Shown here piece after piece: positions 34,312-42,518 of a stretch of DNA of 64,000 bases. The stretch lies in contig CAZWMD010000004.1 of NCBI GenBank assembly GCA_964634815.1, forward strand, positions 1 through 64,000. The letters are read 5' to 3'. The notes under the pieces were generated by a model. The model did no database searches. It was not told the DNA's origin and was given only the letters and a program-made list of their open reading frames with translations. Position 1 is the first letter of the stretch, and each line of letters opens with the position of its first letter. The DNA comes from JALZVT01 sp964634815. GTDB lineage: Bacteria; Pseudomonadota; Gammaproteobacteria; Pseudomonadales; Azotimanducaceae. The position numbers and the translations under genes were made by a program.

Positions 34312-34952
34312 TCCGGCCCCTGGCCGCCAGTGTCGTCTGCCCGACCGCCATGCAATTCACGATTCAACGCCTTTGCCTTGTGTGACTTTTGCACAAGTAT
34401 CAAGGTGGCGCCGACGCCACCCAGCTTGGGTGGTGCACTATGAAAAGCAATAGCCAGAGGCAGGCCGGTCAGCCAATGAAAAACAAAGCTCTTCAAGCGC
34501 GCAGGTTGCGCACTGCGCTCACCTCGTCCATGCGCAATAAGCACACATCGTTGCCCCGCAAGCTGCGCTTCCTGCAGAAAATTCCACACCAGTAACCGGG
34601 CTTCCTTGACACTTCGATGGTGGAGATCAAGCTCGGCTTCGACGCGGTAATCGCCGTTGCGCAGCTTATCGAAGACACCAAGCTGAACCCCATCCTGGCG
34701 CCACGCCAGCACCGCCTGAGGCTCTACCTGAGGCACCTCCCCCAAGGTCATGATGCGCTCTTCACCTTCTTCATCACGATCTGTCACAGCGTTACGCTGC
34801 CGCTCAAGCTGAGCTTTACTCGGTCCCGTGCCCGGTTCGCGTGCAGGGATCGCTCGCGACGTCACACGGGACTTTAAGGGCGCAACATCACCCATCTCGC
34901 CCATGGCTGCGCGAAACAGATCCTCTTCGGAAGGCTTGTCTTGCCCGGTCAC
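34308..34952 (-). CDS. Smr-domain protein (SmrA-like nuclease)
   Basis: The 214-residue protein carries a C-terminal Smr domain: AELDLHHRSVKEARLLVWNFLQEA near residue 107 and CVLIAHGRGERSAQPARLKSFVFHWL near residue 137, with the LDxH and HGxG motifs. Smr domains are DNA or RNA endonucleases. The N-terminal part is charged and variable (PSEEDLFRAAMGEMGDVAPL), as in SmrA/SmrB proteins. The GTG start at 34952 overlaps the TGA stop of the PhyH gene as GTGA, which supports this start over the longer frame from 35084. Confidence 0.88.
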   Translation of the reverse strand: MTGQDKPSEEDLFRAAMGEMGDVAPLKSRVTSRAIPAREPGTGPSKAQLERQRNAVTDRDEEGEERIMTLGEVPQVEPQAVLAWRQDGVQLGVFDKLRNGDYRVEAELDLHHRSVKEARLLVWNFLQEAQLAGQRCVLIAHGRGERSAQPARLKSFVFHWLTGLPLAIAFHSAPPKLGGVGATLILVQKSHKAKALNRELHGGRADDTGGQGPD

Positions 34953-35707
34953 AAAGCCACCGAGGGGTACATGGAAGAACGGGTGTCGACAGTGGGCTTG
35001 TTGTTTGCCTCGTGATAGGTGAACACTGCAGAGAGTTTCACCTGCTGCGTATCGTTGGTGCCCGCAGCATGAAAGGTTCGGCAATGGAACAGCAGCAAGT
35101 CTCCCGGCTCAAGGGTCACCGCTCGGGCCGTCTCAATAAGCTGAGCATTGTCTGGCCGTTCCGGGCGCAGAAACAGCCGCTCGTCCAGGCGCTCTGGACC
35201 CAGTTCTAGCCGGTGACTGCCGGGAATCAGCCACAGTCCACCATTACCTGGAACTTCCTGTGTCAGTGCGAACCAGGCAGACACCAGATCAGGCTGATCA
35301 AACGACCAATACCTTATGTCCTGATGCCACAGCGTCTGGCTGCTGTACCCTGGATGCTTGGTCATTATGCAATTGTGGTGGCTCTGCGACAGGCGCACCC
35401 GGGAGGCACCAGGGGTCTGAGCCTCAAAGATCGCAGCCAGCAGTTTTTGCAGCTCAGGATCGCAGGCCAGAGCCCGAAACTGTCGATCCCGGGCATAGGC
35501 AGTCAGCAGGCGCCTTGGCGTCAGACCGCCAACAGCCTCGCGCGTCTCCGGCGCTCCGGGATAACCGGTGTCCGCTTCATACTCCACCGGTGCAAGCACC
35601 GGAGCAAGCCCGGCAAGTGCCGCCTGACGCAGCGCAGAACAGCGCTCCACATCCAAGAAATTCTTGAATATTTGATAGCCATCTTCTTGAAAAGGTTGGA
35701 TATTCAT
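34949..35707 (-). CDS. Phytanoyl-CoA dioxygenase (PhyH) family protein
   Basis: A 252-residue Fe(II)/2-oxoglutarate oxygenase. It begins FQEDGYQIFKNFLD. The iron ligands are visible in LWHQDIRYW (HxD) near residue 127 and RTFHAAGTN (distal His) near residue 210; the Arg for 2-oxoglutarate follows in the last strand. PhyH proteins hydroxylate lipids, osmolytes or secondary metabolites. No partner points to a substrate. It is translationally coupled to the SmrA-like gene by a GTGA overlap. Confidence 0.85.
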   Translation of the reverse strand: MNIQPFQEDGYQIFKNFLDVERCSALRQAALAGLAPVLAPVEYEADTGYPGAPETREAVGGLTPRRLLTAYARDRQFRALACDPELQKLLAAIFEAQTPGASRVRLSQSHHNCIMTKHPGYSSQTLWHQDIRYWSFDQPDLVSAWFALTQEVPGNGGLWLIPGSHRLELGPERLDERLFLRPERPDNAQLIETARAVTLEPGDLLLFHCRTFHAAGTNDTQQVKLSAVFTYHEANNKPTVDTRSSMYPSVAL

Positions 35708-35733
35708 AATTCGCGATCACAAACAGACGATGC

Positions 35734-36027
35734 TTAGACGTCACCTGGCACTTGCCAGGAGCCCAACGGATCACCGTTCACGGTCGCTTGCAGCTCACCC
35801 GTTGAGGGCCAGTAGCGGGCCTCGATGTAGTGGTGCTCTTCCCACTCCAGCTCGACGTTGGTCCAAACGTATAAGGGCTCGCGCCCGGCATACAGTCGCT
35901 CCTTACGCTCCACGCCATTAAACAACAACGCTATCCGACGCCCGGGTTCGACCCGCAAGATAAATTCTCGGGATCGATGGCTAAATGGATAGTCTCGGTG
36001 ATTGGCACTGGACTGATCTGAAACCAT
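35734..36027 (-). CDS. Hypothetical 97-residue protein
   Basis: I do not recognise the family. The protein is hydrophilic and rich in Arg and Glu, with a predicted mainly beta pattern: FILRVEPGRRIALLFNGVERKERLYAG, LYVWTNVELEWEEHHYIEARYWPSTGEL and ATVNGDPLGSW. There is no signal peptide or membrane segment. The ATG at 36027 follows a GGAGAG ribosome site; the longer frame from 36171 would overlap the upstream radical SAM gene. It lies 73 bp downstream of that gene on the same strand, so joint transcription is possible. Confidence 0.6.
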   Translation of the reverse strand: MVSDQSSANHRDYPFSHRSREFILRVEPGRRIALLFNGVERKERLYAGREPLYVWTNVELEWEEHHYIEARYWPSTGELQATVNGDPLGSWQVPGDV

Positions 36028-36100
36028 AACAAACTCTCCAGCGGCGAGGCGCAGCACTATCGCTGAAAAAAAGGCCGGCCAGTTTAGCAGCAGGCGGCGC

Positions 36101-37186
36101 TCAGAACAGGCTGAGCTGGGGTGAGGGAATGCGGAACAAATCAGTGCGCAACTTCTGACCTCGGGTTGCAAGCCCTAGCCGCCGGACTGCTATTTCAAAC
36201 CTGCGGGCCAATAGCTCCGCGACAGGGCCCGTTCCGCGCATCCGCTCTCCCCAGGCAGACTTGTAGAGTTCGCCACCACGGGTGTCGCGCATCAGGTTGA
36301 GCACGTGGCTTGCCCGCTCCGGGTAATGCACCTGCAGCCATTCGGCAAACAGATCTTTCACCTCAGCGGGCAGTCTGAGCAATATGTAATTTGCTCGCTG
36401 AGCGCCTGCGGCAAGAGAGCTATCGAGGATGTCCTCCAGCTCCATATCGTTGATCCAGGGTATTAGCGGCGCCAACATCACGCCAACCGGAACCCCTGCG
36501 TGACGCAGCGATTGCACCACTTGCAGGCGCCGGGCGGGACTTGCTGCGCGCGGCTCCAGTTTTGTCTTTAGCGCGTTGTCGAGAGTGGTCATGCTGATCA
36601 TCACCGACACCAATCCGTATCCGGCAAACTCGGCCAGTAAATCGAGATCACGTTCAATGAGCGCGCCCTTTGTGACAATGCTCACCGGGTGCCGATGAGC
36701 CAGCAAGATCTGCAAAATTTTGCGTGTGTTTTGTTGTTCCTTCTCCAGGGGCTGATAAGGGTCGGTATTTGTACCCAGTGCAATGGTTGCGGGTTGATAT
36801 CCCTTGCGCCCGATCTCCTTCGAGAGCAACGCCTCCACGTCGGTTTTGTAGAAGATGGTCGTTTCAAAATCGAGCCCGGCAGACAGATCAAGATAGGTAT
36901 GTGTGGGTCTGGCGAAGCAGTACACGCAGCCGTGCTCACAGCCCTTGTAGGCATTAATAGACTGATCAAAATTGATGTCTGGTGAGGTATTGCGCGTGAT
37001 CAATCGCCGGGTAGCATCAGGATAGAAGGTACAGGCCTTGTTGGCCCCGGGCTGCTCGTCGTCTTCGTATACTGTTGTTGTGGGCAAATAGCGACTCGCA
37101 GTGTTGCTCCTTGCTCCCCTGGTTCGAGCTGCGGAATTCTGCCTGGTGCTGGAAAGATGACCTGATTGCGGACCAGGCGTCTTCAT
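36101..37186 (-). CDS. PA0069-family radical SAM protein
   Basis: A 361-residue radical SAM enzyme with the 4Fe-4S motif CEHGCVYC near residue 83, then FARPTHTYLDLSAGLDFETTI, IALGTNTDPYQPLEK and VSIVTKGALIERDLDLL. It matches the PA0069 / spore-photoproduct-lyase-related group. From memory, PA0069 belongs to the LexA regulon of Pseudomonas aeruginosa; here a near-perfect LexA box lies 46 bp upstream. DNA repair or another SOS-linked role is inferred; the reaction is unknown. The start region lacks a clear ribosome site. Confidence 0.92.
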   Translation of the reverse strand: MKTPGPQSGHLSSTRQNSAARTRGARSNTASRYLPTTTVYEDDEQPGANKACTFYPDATRRLITRNTSPDINFDQSINAYKGCEHGCVYCFARPTHTYLDLSAGLDFETTIFYKTDVEALLSKEIGRKGYQPATIALGTNTDPYQPLEKEQQNTRKILQILLAHRHPVSIVTKGALIERDLDLLAEFAGYGLVSVMISMTTLDNALKTKLEPRAASPARRLQVVQSLRHAGVPVGVMLAPLIPWINDMELEDILDSSLAAGAQRANYILLRLPAEVKDLFAEWLQVHYPERASHVLNLMRDTRGGELYKSAWGERMRGTGPVAELLARRFEIAVRRLGLATRGQKLRTDLFRIPSPQLSLF

Positions 37187-37229
37187 TGGTTAATGGGGTT
37201 GCACTGGGCTTGCACTGGGGTACTCCAAA

Positions 37230-37249
37230 TGCTGTATTTATATACAGTA
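37230..37249. promoter_or_regulatory. LexA (SOS) box
   Basis: The core CTGTATTTATATACAG (37232-37247) matches the gammaproteobacterial LexA consensus CTGTATATATATACAG at 15 of 16 positions and has flanking T/A bases (gCTGT..ACAGta). It is centred about 54 bp upstream of the radical SAM start and 112 bp upstream of the divergent lipoprotein start. Repression of the radical SAM gene by LexA is the simplest reading. Confidence 0.88.
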
Positions 37250-37351
37250 TACGCTACATTCATCCAATGAGTAGACTCACCGACCCTCATTCGCCGAGAC
37301 TCACTCGCCAAGAGTCTTCGCCGATTGATTGGCCCACACCAGGCTCAGAGA

Positions 37352-38212
37352 ATGGACAATACACATCTCGCTAGGGAGGACGGTTCAATAACGCTAACAA
37401 ACACCGACTCCGCCCCAGACAACCAACGGCTCAGGCTGTGCTATCTGGCAACCCTGCTGGTCTTGTTTGGCAGCCTTGGCGGCTGCCAGCTCCTGGAACC
37501 TGCAACAGGCGGCGAAAACCTCTCAGACCTTGAATCCGAACTGGAAAGTCTCGAAACCCTGGTGGTCGCAACCCGCGAAGACCTGGCCATTTTGAATACC
37601 CAGCAGTCGTCGGGATTAGATGCACTGAACAAGCGTTTGGAAGACATAGACGGTGGTGTCAAACAGGTCCCTGAACTGATCACCAACGCGTGCGAGCGAC
37701 CCGAAGTGTTGCCAACCATCTGCGATGACTCGGTTAAGACCATTGTCAATCAAGACGACAAGATGATTCTGGGTCAACTAGAGCACCTGTGGGTGAGCCC
37801 ACCGGGCCTGCACCTCATCGCCCGTATCGACACTGGCACGGTAGGCAACAGCATTCATGCAGGTGACGTCACCCCATTCGAGCGCGATGGCGATGACTGG
37901 GTACGGTTTGTTCTGGGCGATCACAAGAGCTCGACAAGTGACGAAGAATCACCCGAAGATATCGAACCGATTGTTGTTGAAAAGAAAATACAGCGTCGGC
38001 TGCGGGTCAGTAAACGACCTGTCGTCCGACTCCGAGTCCGTCTTGGCAACGTGCTGGACTCGTTCGACTTCATTTTGAGTGATCGTTCCGACGACGACCA
38101 GCCTGTCGTACTTGGACGCAACTTTTTGCAAGATATCGCCCTCGTGGATGTGAGTAGTCAGTTCGTTCAGCCCAAGGTTCAGCCTGCTAACATTGTCAGC
38201 AAAACGCTGTAG
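37352..38212 (+). CDS. Retropepsin-like (RimK-associated, DUF785-type) putative aspartyl protease lipoprotein
   Basis: The 286-residue protein has a hydrophobic segment (LCYLATLLVLFGSLGGCQLL) with a lipobox-like LGGC near residue 50. A coiled coil follows (ENLSDLESELESLETLVV). The C-terminal part, residues 140-286, has IARIDTGTVGNSIHAGDVTPFERDGDDWVRFVLG, with the DTG of retropepsin-type aspartyl proteases, and a second strand set ending VVLGRNFLQDIALVDVS. These proteins are often misnamed ATP-dependent zinc proteases. It is first of a three-gene cluster with the 7TM-transglutaminase and ATP-grasp genes and should act in the periplasm. Confidence 0.85.
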   Translation: MDNTHLAREDGSITLTNTDSAPDNQRLRLCYLATLLVLFGSLGGCQLLEPATGGENLSDLESELESLETLVVATREDLAILNTQQSSGLDALNKRLEDIDGGVKQVPELITNACERPEVLPTICDDSVKTIVNQDDKMILGQLEHLWVSPPGLHLIARIDTGTVGNSIHAGDVTPFERDGDDWVRFVLGDHKSSTSDEESPEDIEPIVVEKKIQRRLRVSKRPVVRLRVRLGNVLDSFDFILSDRSDDDQPVVLGRNFLQDIALVDVSSQFVQPKVQPANIVSKTL

Positions 38213-38253
38213 CCCGACGTACTAAACACAAGAGTTAACCAATAACCTAAGCC

Positions 38254-39747
38254 ATGACTCAGCGCGGCCCCTTCCTATTTATCGTTGGCCTGTTACTTCT
38301 GGCAGGCATTGCAACCGCCCTATTCCGCCATTCCGAGTATCGAGTACCTTACTTACCGGGCGCCGCCCAATCGGTTTGGCAGATTGACGCCAGAATTGAG
38401 TTTGAAGCCACCGGCGGCAATTCTCAGGTGGTATTGACGCTGCCACCTGAACAATCTGATTTCAGATTGAAGGGGGGCAACGGGGCCTCTGCCGGCTACG
38501 GATTTATCGAAGAGCAAGGAAAAACGCAACGCAAGGCACGCTGGGCAAAACGGGACACCAAGGGTGATCAGCTGCTGTTCTACAAACTTGAGGCCATTGC
38601 CGATGAGGGTTTTCTAGTCCCGCCGATTCCGCCTGCCGGCACAACCGAAGTTGTTTGGGAAGAGCCGTATAGAACAGCAACTCGAACCGTGCTCAATGCC
38701 GTGTTGCCGCAAACCGCTGACGGCTACACCCTCGCACGACAGTTACTCCTGCGCATGAACACCGATCCGCTGGATCAAAACATGAGCCTCTTGCTGCAGG
38801 AATGGCCAGCAGCGCGGTTACTGCCACGCATGCTCAACACCGCCGGTGTTGATGCTCGTTTTGTTTCTGCCCTGGATCTTGAAGACCAGCGTCGCCGCCA
38901 GCAGCTTAGAGAGTTGGTGCAGGTCTGGGATGGTGAATCCTGGCGTCTGATCGACCCCAAGAGCCCCAATCGAAGTAACACTGAAAATCTTCTGATGTGG
39001 CAAACCGGCGCGCCTTCTGTGTTGGAAGTGATTGGGGGCACAGATTCCAAAGTGACTTTCAGCATGATTCGTCAGTCGCAATCAGCGCTGTCGCTGGTGG
39101 ACGAAGGCAACAACTCGCCACTGGTATCTCTGTACTCCTTGCCCGTCGAAGAGCAGAGCATGTTCAAGCTCATCATGCTGTTACCGGTGGGCGCCTTTGT
39201 GGTGGTGCTCATGCGCATTCTGGTTGGCTTTCGCACCTCAGGAACCTTTATGCCGGTATTGATTGCACTATCGTTCCTGCAAACCGAGTTACTGCCTGGG
39301 TTAATCAGTTTTTTACTGGTTGTGGCCGTAGGCCTGGTTATCCGATCCTATCTGTCGGCACTGAATCTCTTGTTAGTTGCTCGCATCGCAACTCTGGTCA
39401 TTGTGGTGATTGGAATCATCTCAGTGTTCAGCATCCTCTCCTACCAGCTTGGGTTGATAGGCGGTCTGACGATTACTTTCTTCCCAATGATCATTCTGGC
39501 CTGGACCATCGAACGCATGTCGATCCTGTGGGAAGAAGAAGGCCCCAAAGAAGTTCTGATCCAGGGGGGCGGCAGCCTGTTTGTGGCAGTGCTCGCTTAT
39601 TTGCTGATGACTCAACCCGTCATCCAGCACCTGGCGTTTAACTTCCCAGAATTGCACCTGTGTCTGCTTGCAGTGATATTGCTGGTGGGTCGATATACCG
39701 GTTACCGGCTCACAGAGTTAACTCGTTTCACCGGCATGCCACACTAA
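38254..39747 (+). CDS. Inactive transglutaminase fused to seven membrane helices (UUP1-type)
   Basis: The 497-residue protein starts with one anchor helix (FIVGLLLLAGIATALF). A periplasmic region to about residue 300 contains a transglutaminase-like core (LLLQEWPAARLLPRMLNTAGVDARFVSALDL), in which the position of the catalytic Cys carries another residue. Seven membrane helices follow (LIMLLPVGAFVVVLMRIL, SFLQTELLPGLISFLLVVAVGLVI, LLVARIATLVIVVIGIISVF and others). Lack of the Cys suggests a binding and not a cleaving role. It is the middle gene of the retropepsin / ATP-grasp cluster; the ATP-grasp gene starts 6 bp later. Confidence 0.88.
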   Translation: MTQRGPFLFIVGLLLLAGIATALFRHSEYRVPYLPGAAQSVWQIDARIEFEATGGNSQVVLTLPPEQSDFRLKGGNGASAGYGFIEEQGKTQRKARWAKRDTKGDQLLFYKLEAIADEGFLVPPIPPAGTTEVVWEEPYRTATRTVLNAVLPQTADGYTLARQLLLRMNTDPLDQNMSLLLQEWPAARLLPRMLNTAGVDARFVSALDLEDQRRRQQLRELVQVWDGESWRLIDPKSPNRSNTENLLMWQTGAPSVLEVIGGTDSKVTFSMIRQSQSALSLVDEGNNSPLVSLYSLPVEEQSMFKLIMLLPVGAFVVVLMRILVGFRTSGTFMPVLIALSFLQTELLPGLISFLLVVAVGLVIRSYLSALNLLLVARIATLVIVVIGIISVFSILSYQLGLIGGLTITFFPMIILAWTIERMSILWEEEGPKEVLIQGGGSLFVAVLAYLLMTQPVIQHLAFNFPELHLCLLAVILLVGRYTGYRLTELTRFTGMPH

Positions 39748-39752
39748 AAATA

Positions 39753-40781
39753 ATGACCATATCCAAGGCAGCAAATTCTGGGCGGCGACTCGACTGGATC
39801 AGTCCACGTCAACTCAAAAAACTTGGCATGCTGGGCATGAACTGCCGCAACGTGCGATACATTTCTCGCTATAACGAGCGCCGCCTCTATCCGCTTGTAG
39901 ACAACAAGCTGGAAACCAAACTGTTGGCAGCCAAGCACAGTGTTGCGGTGCCAGAGCTTATTCATGTGGTTACTACACCTCATGAAGTAGAAAGCGCCTA
40001 TGAAAAGCTGAAAGAACTCGATCAGTTTGTGGTCAAACCGGCAAACGGTAGCGGCGGCAAGGGCATTCTGGTGATCATCGGCAAGAACAGCGACGGACTG
40101 TTGCTGCGGAGTAGTGGCGAGCCTGTGAGCTGGGATGAAATCCGTCGCCATATGTCCAATGTGGTCAGCGGCTTGTTCTCCCTTGGCGGCCGGACAGACC
40201 AGGCAATCGTAGAAGATTTGGTGCAAATCGATCCTGTGTTCGAAGATGTCAGTTACAAAGGAGTACCCGACATCCGTCTTATTCTCTTTCATGGCTACCC
40301 TGTGATGGGCATGCTAAGGCTTGCAACACAATCATCTGACGGCAAGGCAAACCTCCATCAGGGTGCCATTGGCGTTGGGCTTGATATTCGCACGGGCAAG
40401 AGCATCGCTGCCGTACAGCACAACCAGCTCATCCAGGAACACCCAGATACTGGCAACGAGCTGACATCACTTCAGGTCCCTAACTGGCGCCAGCTACTTC
40501 TGCTGGCCTCGCGCTGTTATGACATGACTGGTCTTGGTTACCTGGGTGCGGACATCGTCCTGGACCGAAATCGCGGACCGCTATTACTGGAGCTAAACGC
40601 TCGCCCCGGTCTTACGATACAAGTTACAAATCAGGCAGGCTTGAAACCGCGCCTTGAACATATCGAAGCGATGGAATCACGACACGCAACCGTTGAAGAA
40701 CGGATCGAATACGCCATCGAGCAGTTTGCCCACGCACCGGGCACCACCCAACCGGACTTCTTCTCCGCTACCCAGGGATAA
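39753..40781 (+). CDS. Alpha-L-glutamate ligase-like ATP-grasp protein
   Basis: A 342-residue ATP-grasp enzyme of the RimK-related group. It has LVDNKLETKLLAAKHSVAVPEL, the glycine-rich ATP loop VVKPANGSGGKGILVI near residue 95, FSLGGRTDQAIVEDLV, DIRLILFHGYPVMGMLRLA and the metal-binding C-terminal region LGADIVLDRNRGPLLLELNARPGL. It should form an amide bond between an amino acid, perhaps glutamate, and a carboxylate. With the membrane transglutaminase-like and retropepsin-like partners it would build, hold and trim an unknown peptide-like product. The ATG at 39753 is chosen over an upstream one inside the previous gene. Confidence 0.9.
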   Translation: MTISKAANSGRRLDWISPRQLKKLGMLGMNCRNVRYISRYNERRLYPLVDNKLETKLLAAKHSVAVPELIHVVTTPHEVESAYEKLKELDQFVVKPANGSGGKGILVIIGKNSDGLLLRSSGEPVSWDEIRRHMSNVVSGLFSLGGRTDQAIVEDLVQIDPVFEDVSYKGVPDIRLILFHGYPVMGMLRLATQSSDGKANLHQGAIGVGLDIRTGKSIAAVQHNQLIQEHPDTGNELTSLQVPNWRQLLLLASRCYDMTGLGYLGADIVLDRNRGPLLLELNARPGLTIQVTNQAGLKPRLEHIEAMESRHATVEERIEYAIEQFAHAPGTTQPDFFSATQG

Positions 40782-40789
40782 CCAGCCGG

Positions 40790-41293
40790 CTACGCATCCG
40801 TCTCCAGGGCCTCTACTGGCTCCAGTTGCAAACGCATTTCCGTATTGCCTCTGCTGTAGCGCGCGTCCTCAATTTTTGGCAAACGTAAAAAGCCGCTTTT
40901 CTCATACAAACTCATCGCCGGCTTAAGAACGTCATTGGTAACCAGAAAGATCTCGGTGGCGCACTGCTCTCGAGCGAAGCTGATGCACGCGGTCATTAAA
41001 TGATGGCTTACCCCGCGACCCTGAGCACTCGGCGCAACCGCCATCTTGGCTAGCTCGAACACCGTTGGTGCTGTTTTCACCATAGCAACGGTACCTACGA
41101 CTTGAGATTCAGCAGGTTGCTCCTTATCAAGCGCAAAAAATATCTCTCCGCCGCCAGCCAATACATAACCTTCCGGATTATCGAGCACCTTAATGTCTTC
41201 CGCTTCGAGCTCGAAGAAGGTTTCAATCCACTCTCGATTAAGATCGGCGAACGCCTGCGCAAAATCTCTGTGATAGTTAACGATCTTTATCAT
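40790..41293 (-). CDS. GNAT-family N-acetyltransferase
   Basis: The 167-residue protein has the GNAT acetyl-CoA loop in APSAQGRGVSHHLMTACISFA near residue 95, preceded by LAKMAVAP and followed by LVTNDVLKPAMSLYEKSGFLRL. It transfers an acetyl or similar group from a CoA thioester; the substrate is unknown. The ATG start at 41293 overlaps the TGA of the esterase gene as ATGA, so translation is probably coupled. This start is preferred to the longer frame at 41317. Confidence 0.9.
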   Translation of the reverse strand: MIKIVNYHRDFAQAFADLNREWIETFFELEAEDIKVLDNPEGYVLAGGGEIFFALDKEQPAESQVVGTVAMVKTAPTVFELAKMAVAPSAQGRGVSHHLMTACISFAREQCATEIFLVTNDVLKPAMSLYEKSGFLRLPKIEDARYSRGNTEMRLQLEPVEALETDA

Positions 41294-42405
41294 GTCACCA
41301 ACTCCGGAATGAGCCATTGCAGAATTTTCCAGTTCTCCTCAACCGGATAGGTGTGCGACAAGTCATCCAGCTCAGAATAGACAATATCTACGCCAGCATT
41401 TTTCAGCGTTTGGTAAGCGAGTCGCGCCGTGTCTACCGGGAACATCCAGTCAAGGGCACCATGTACAAGATAGACGGGTAGATTCTTGATTCTGCCGGGC
41501 TCCGCCACCTGCATGAGGAATGGGTGAAAAGTTCCAGAGACAGGCGCCAGGTGAGTTGCAAACGAATCTGACTGCAAACCACTAAGCAGCGTGAAGGTAC
41601 CACCGTCTGACATACCCGTGAGCAAAATGCGTTTTGGATCGACTGACCATTGCTGACTCACACGCTCCACCAGCCCGCTTAGGTGGTTGTGGTCTAGCTC
41701 AGGCTCCTGGATCGACCAGGTATCTCCGGTTGAAGTGGGACTCAAAACAATTGCCCCGGCACTTCGTGCCGCTGTTAACCAGCTCCAGAGGAAGTCTGAA
41801 CCATGCCCACTCCCACCATGCAAAGCCACAACCAAGGGCATCGGCTCGCCGTTGTAATACTCCGGAATATACAGTGAGCAACCACCCCGGCTCTCACGCT
41901 CGTTCTGCAGATGCATGACGCCCACCGCAGGCCCATCCCCCACCCGTTCAGGGTCGATCTCAAGACCGGAGTCGATGCGAGCCAGCAGCTCAGGGCGTTC
42001 TCTCGCTTCAGGGCTAACAAAGAACCGCGATAGTGGCGGCAATACGGCGGCCAAGGGATACAGCTCCGCGCGGGCCTGGGTCACATGACGCATGGATCGA
42101 TAAGCCGACATAACCGGATTGTCACTGGAACCTGCCGCCACTAGCCCTTCAATACCGGCGATGGTTGCATCAGTACTGTTGTTAAGGCGCTCGGCGAACT
42201 CATGAAGGTGAGGCGGCCAATCGAGTGCTTTGAAGCTCGCGTGGACATCGGCGAGCGGTTCAAGCAACGGCTCGATGTGGGTCACCAGCGTATCAATCAC
42301 CGGGGGATGCAGATGACGACCGGCAAATTGCAAGCTGTCCAGAGCATTCAACAAGGGCGCCAACAGGCTGGTCGTGGCGCCAAGCACCGAATTTGAATCT
42401 GACAC
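41290..42405 (-). CDS. Alpha/beta hydrolase (esterase / PHB-depolymerase-like)
   Basis: A 371-residue protein whose C-terminal part, from about residue 165, is an esterase domain: MPLVVALHGGSGHGSDFLW, the nucleophile elbow ILLTGMSDGGTFTLLSG near residue 265, VYLVHGALDWMFPVDTARLAY and the catalytic His in DLSHTYPVEEN. It resembles phospholipase/carboxylesterase and LpqC-type depolymerases. The first 150 residues are helical and do not recall any domain. No signal peptide is visible. It precedes the GNAT gene in the same transcript and diverges from the NorQ-like gene across 113 bp. Confidence 0.83.
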   Translation of the reverse strand: MSDSNSVLGATTSLLAPLLNALDSLQFAGRHLHPPVIDTLVTHIEPLLEPLADVHASFKALDWPPHLHEFAERLNNSTDATIAGIEGLVAAGSSDNPVMSAYRSMRHVTQARAELYPLAAVLPPLSRFFVSPEARERPELLARIDSGLEIDPERVGDGPAVGVMHLQNERESRGGCSLYIPEYYNGEPMPLVVALHGGSGHGSDFLWSWLTAARSAGAIVLSPTSTGDTWSIQEPELDHNHLSGLVERVSQQWSVDPKRILLTGMSDGGTFTLLSGLQSDSFATHLAPVSGTFHPFLMQVAEPGRIKNLPVYLVHGALDWMFPVDTARLAYQTLKNAGVDIVYSELDDLSHTYPVEENWKILQWLIPELVT

Positions 42406-42518
42406 AGCCTGACCTCCGCGAGCCCCCCTTTATGGCGGGTTGGCAGACAATATACCCATGCGGCGCTTAGGCTCCAAATGAGCGTGATAAACTTGGGATT
42501 TGCCCCCGGGGAAAGTCT

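Noticed and set aside
36101..40781. A possible defence island around the radical SAM and retropepsin genes
   Set aside because: No nuclease, toxin, reverse transcriptase, CRISPR or mobile element is present, and neighbours are ordinary core-type genes.
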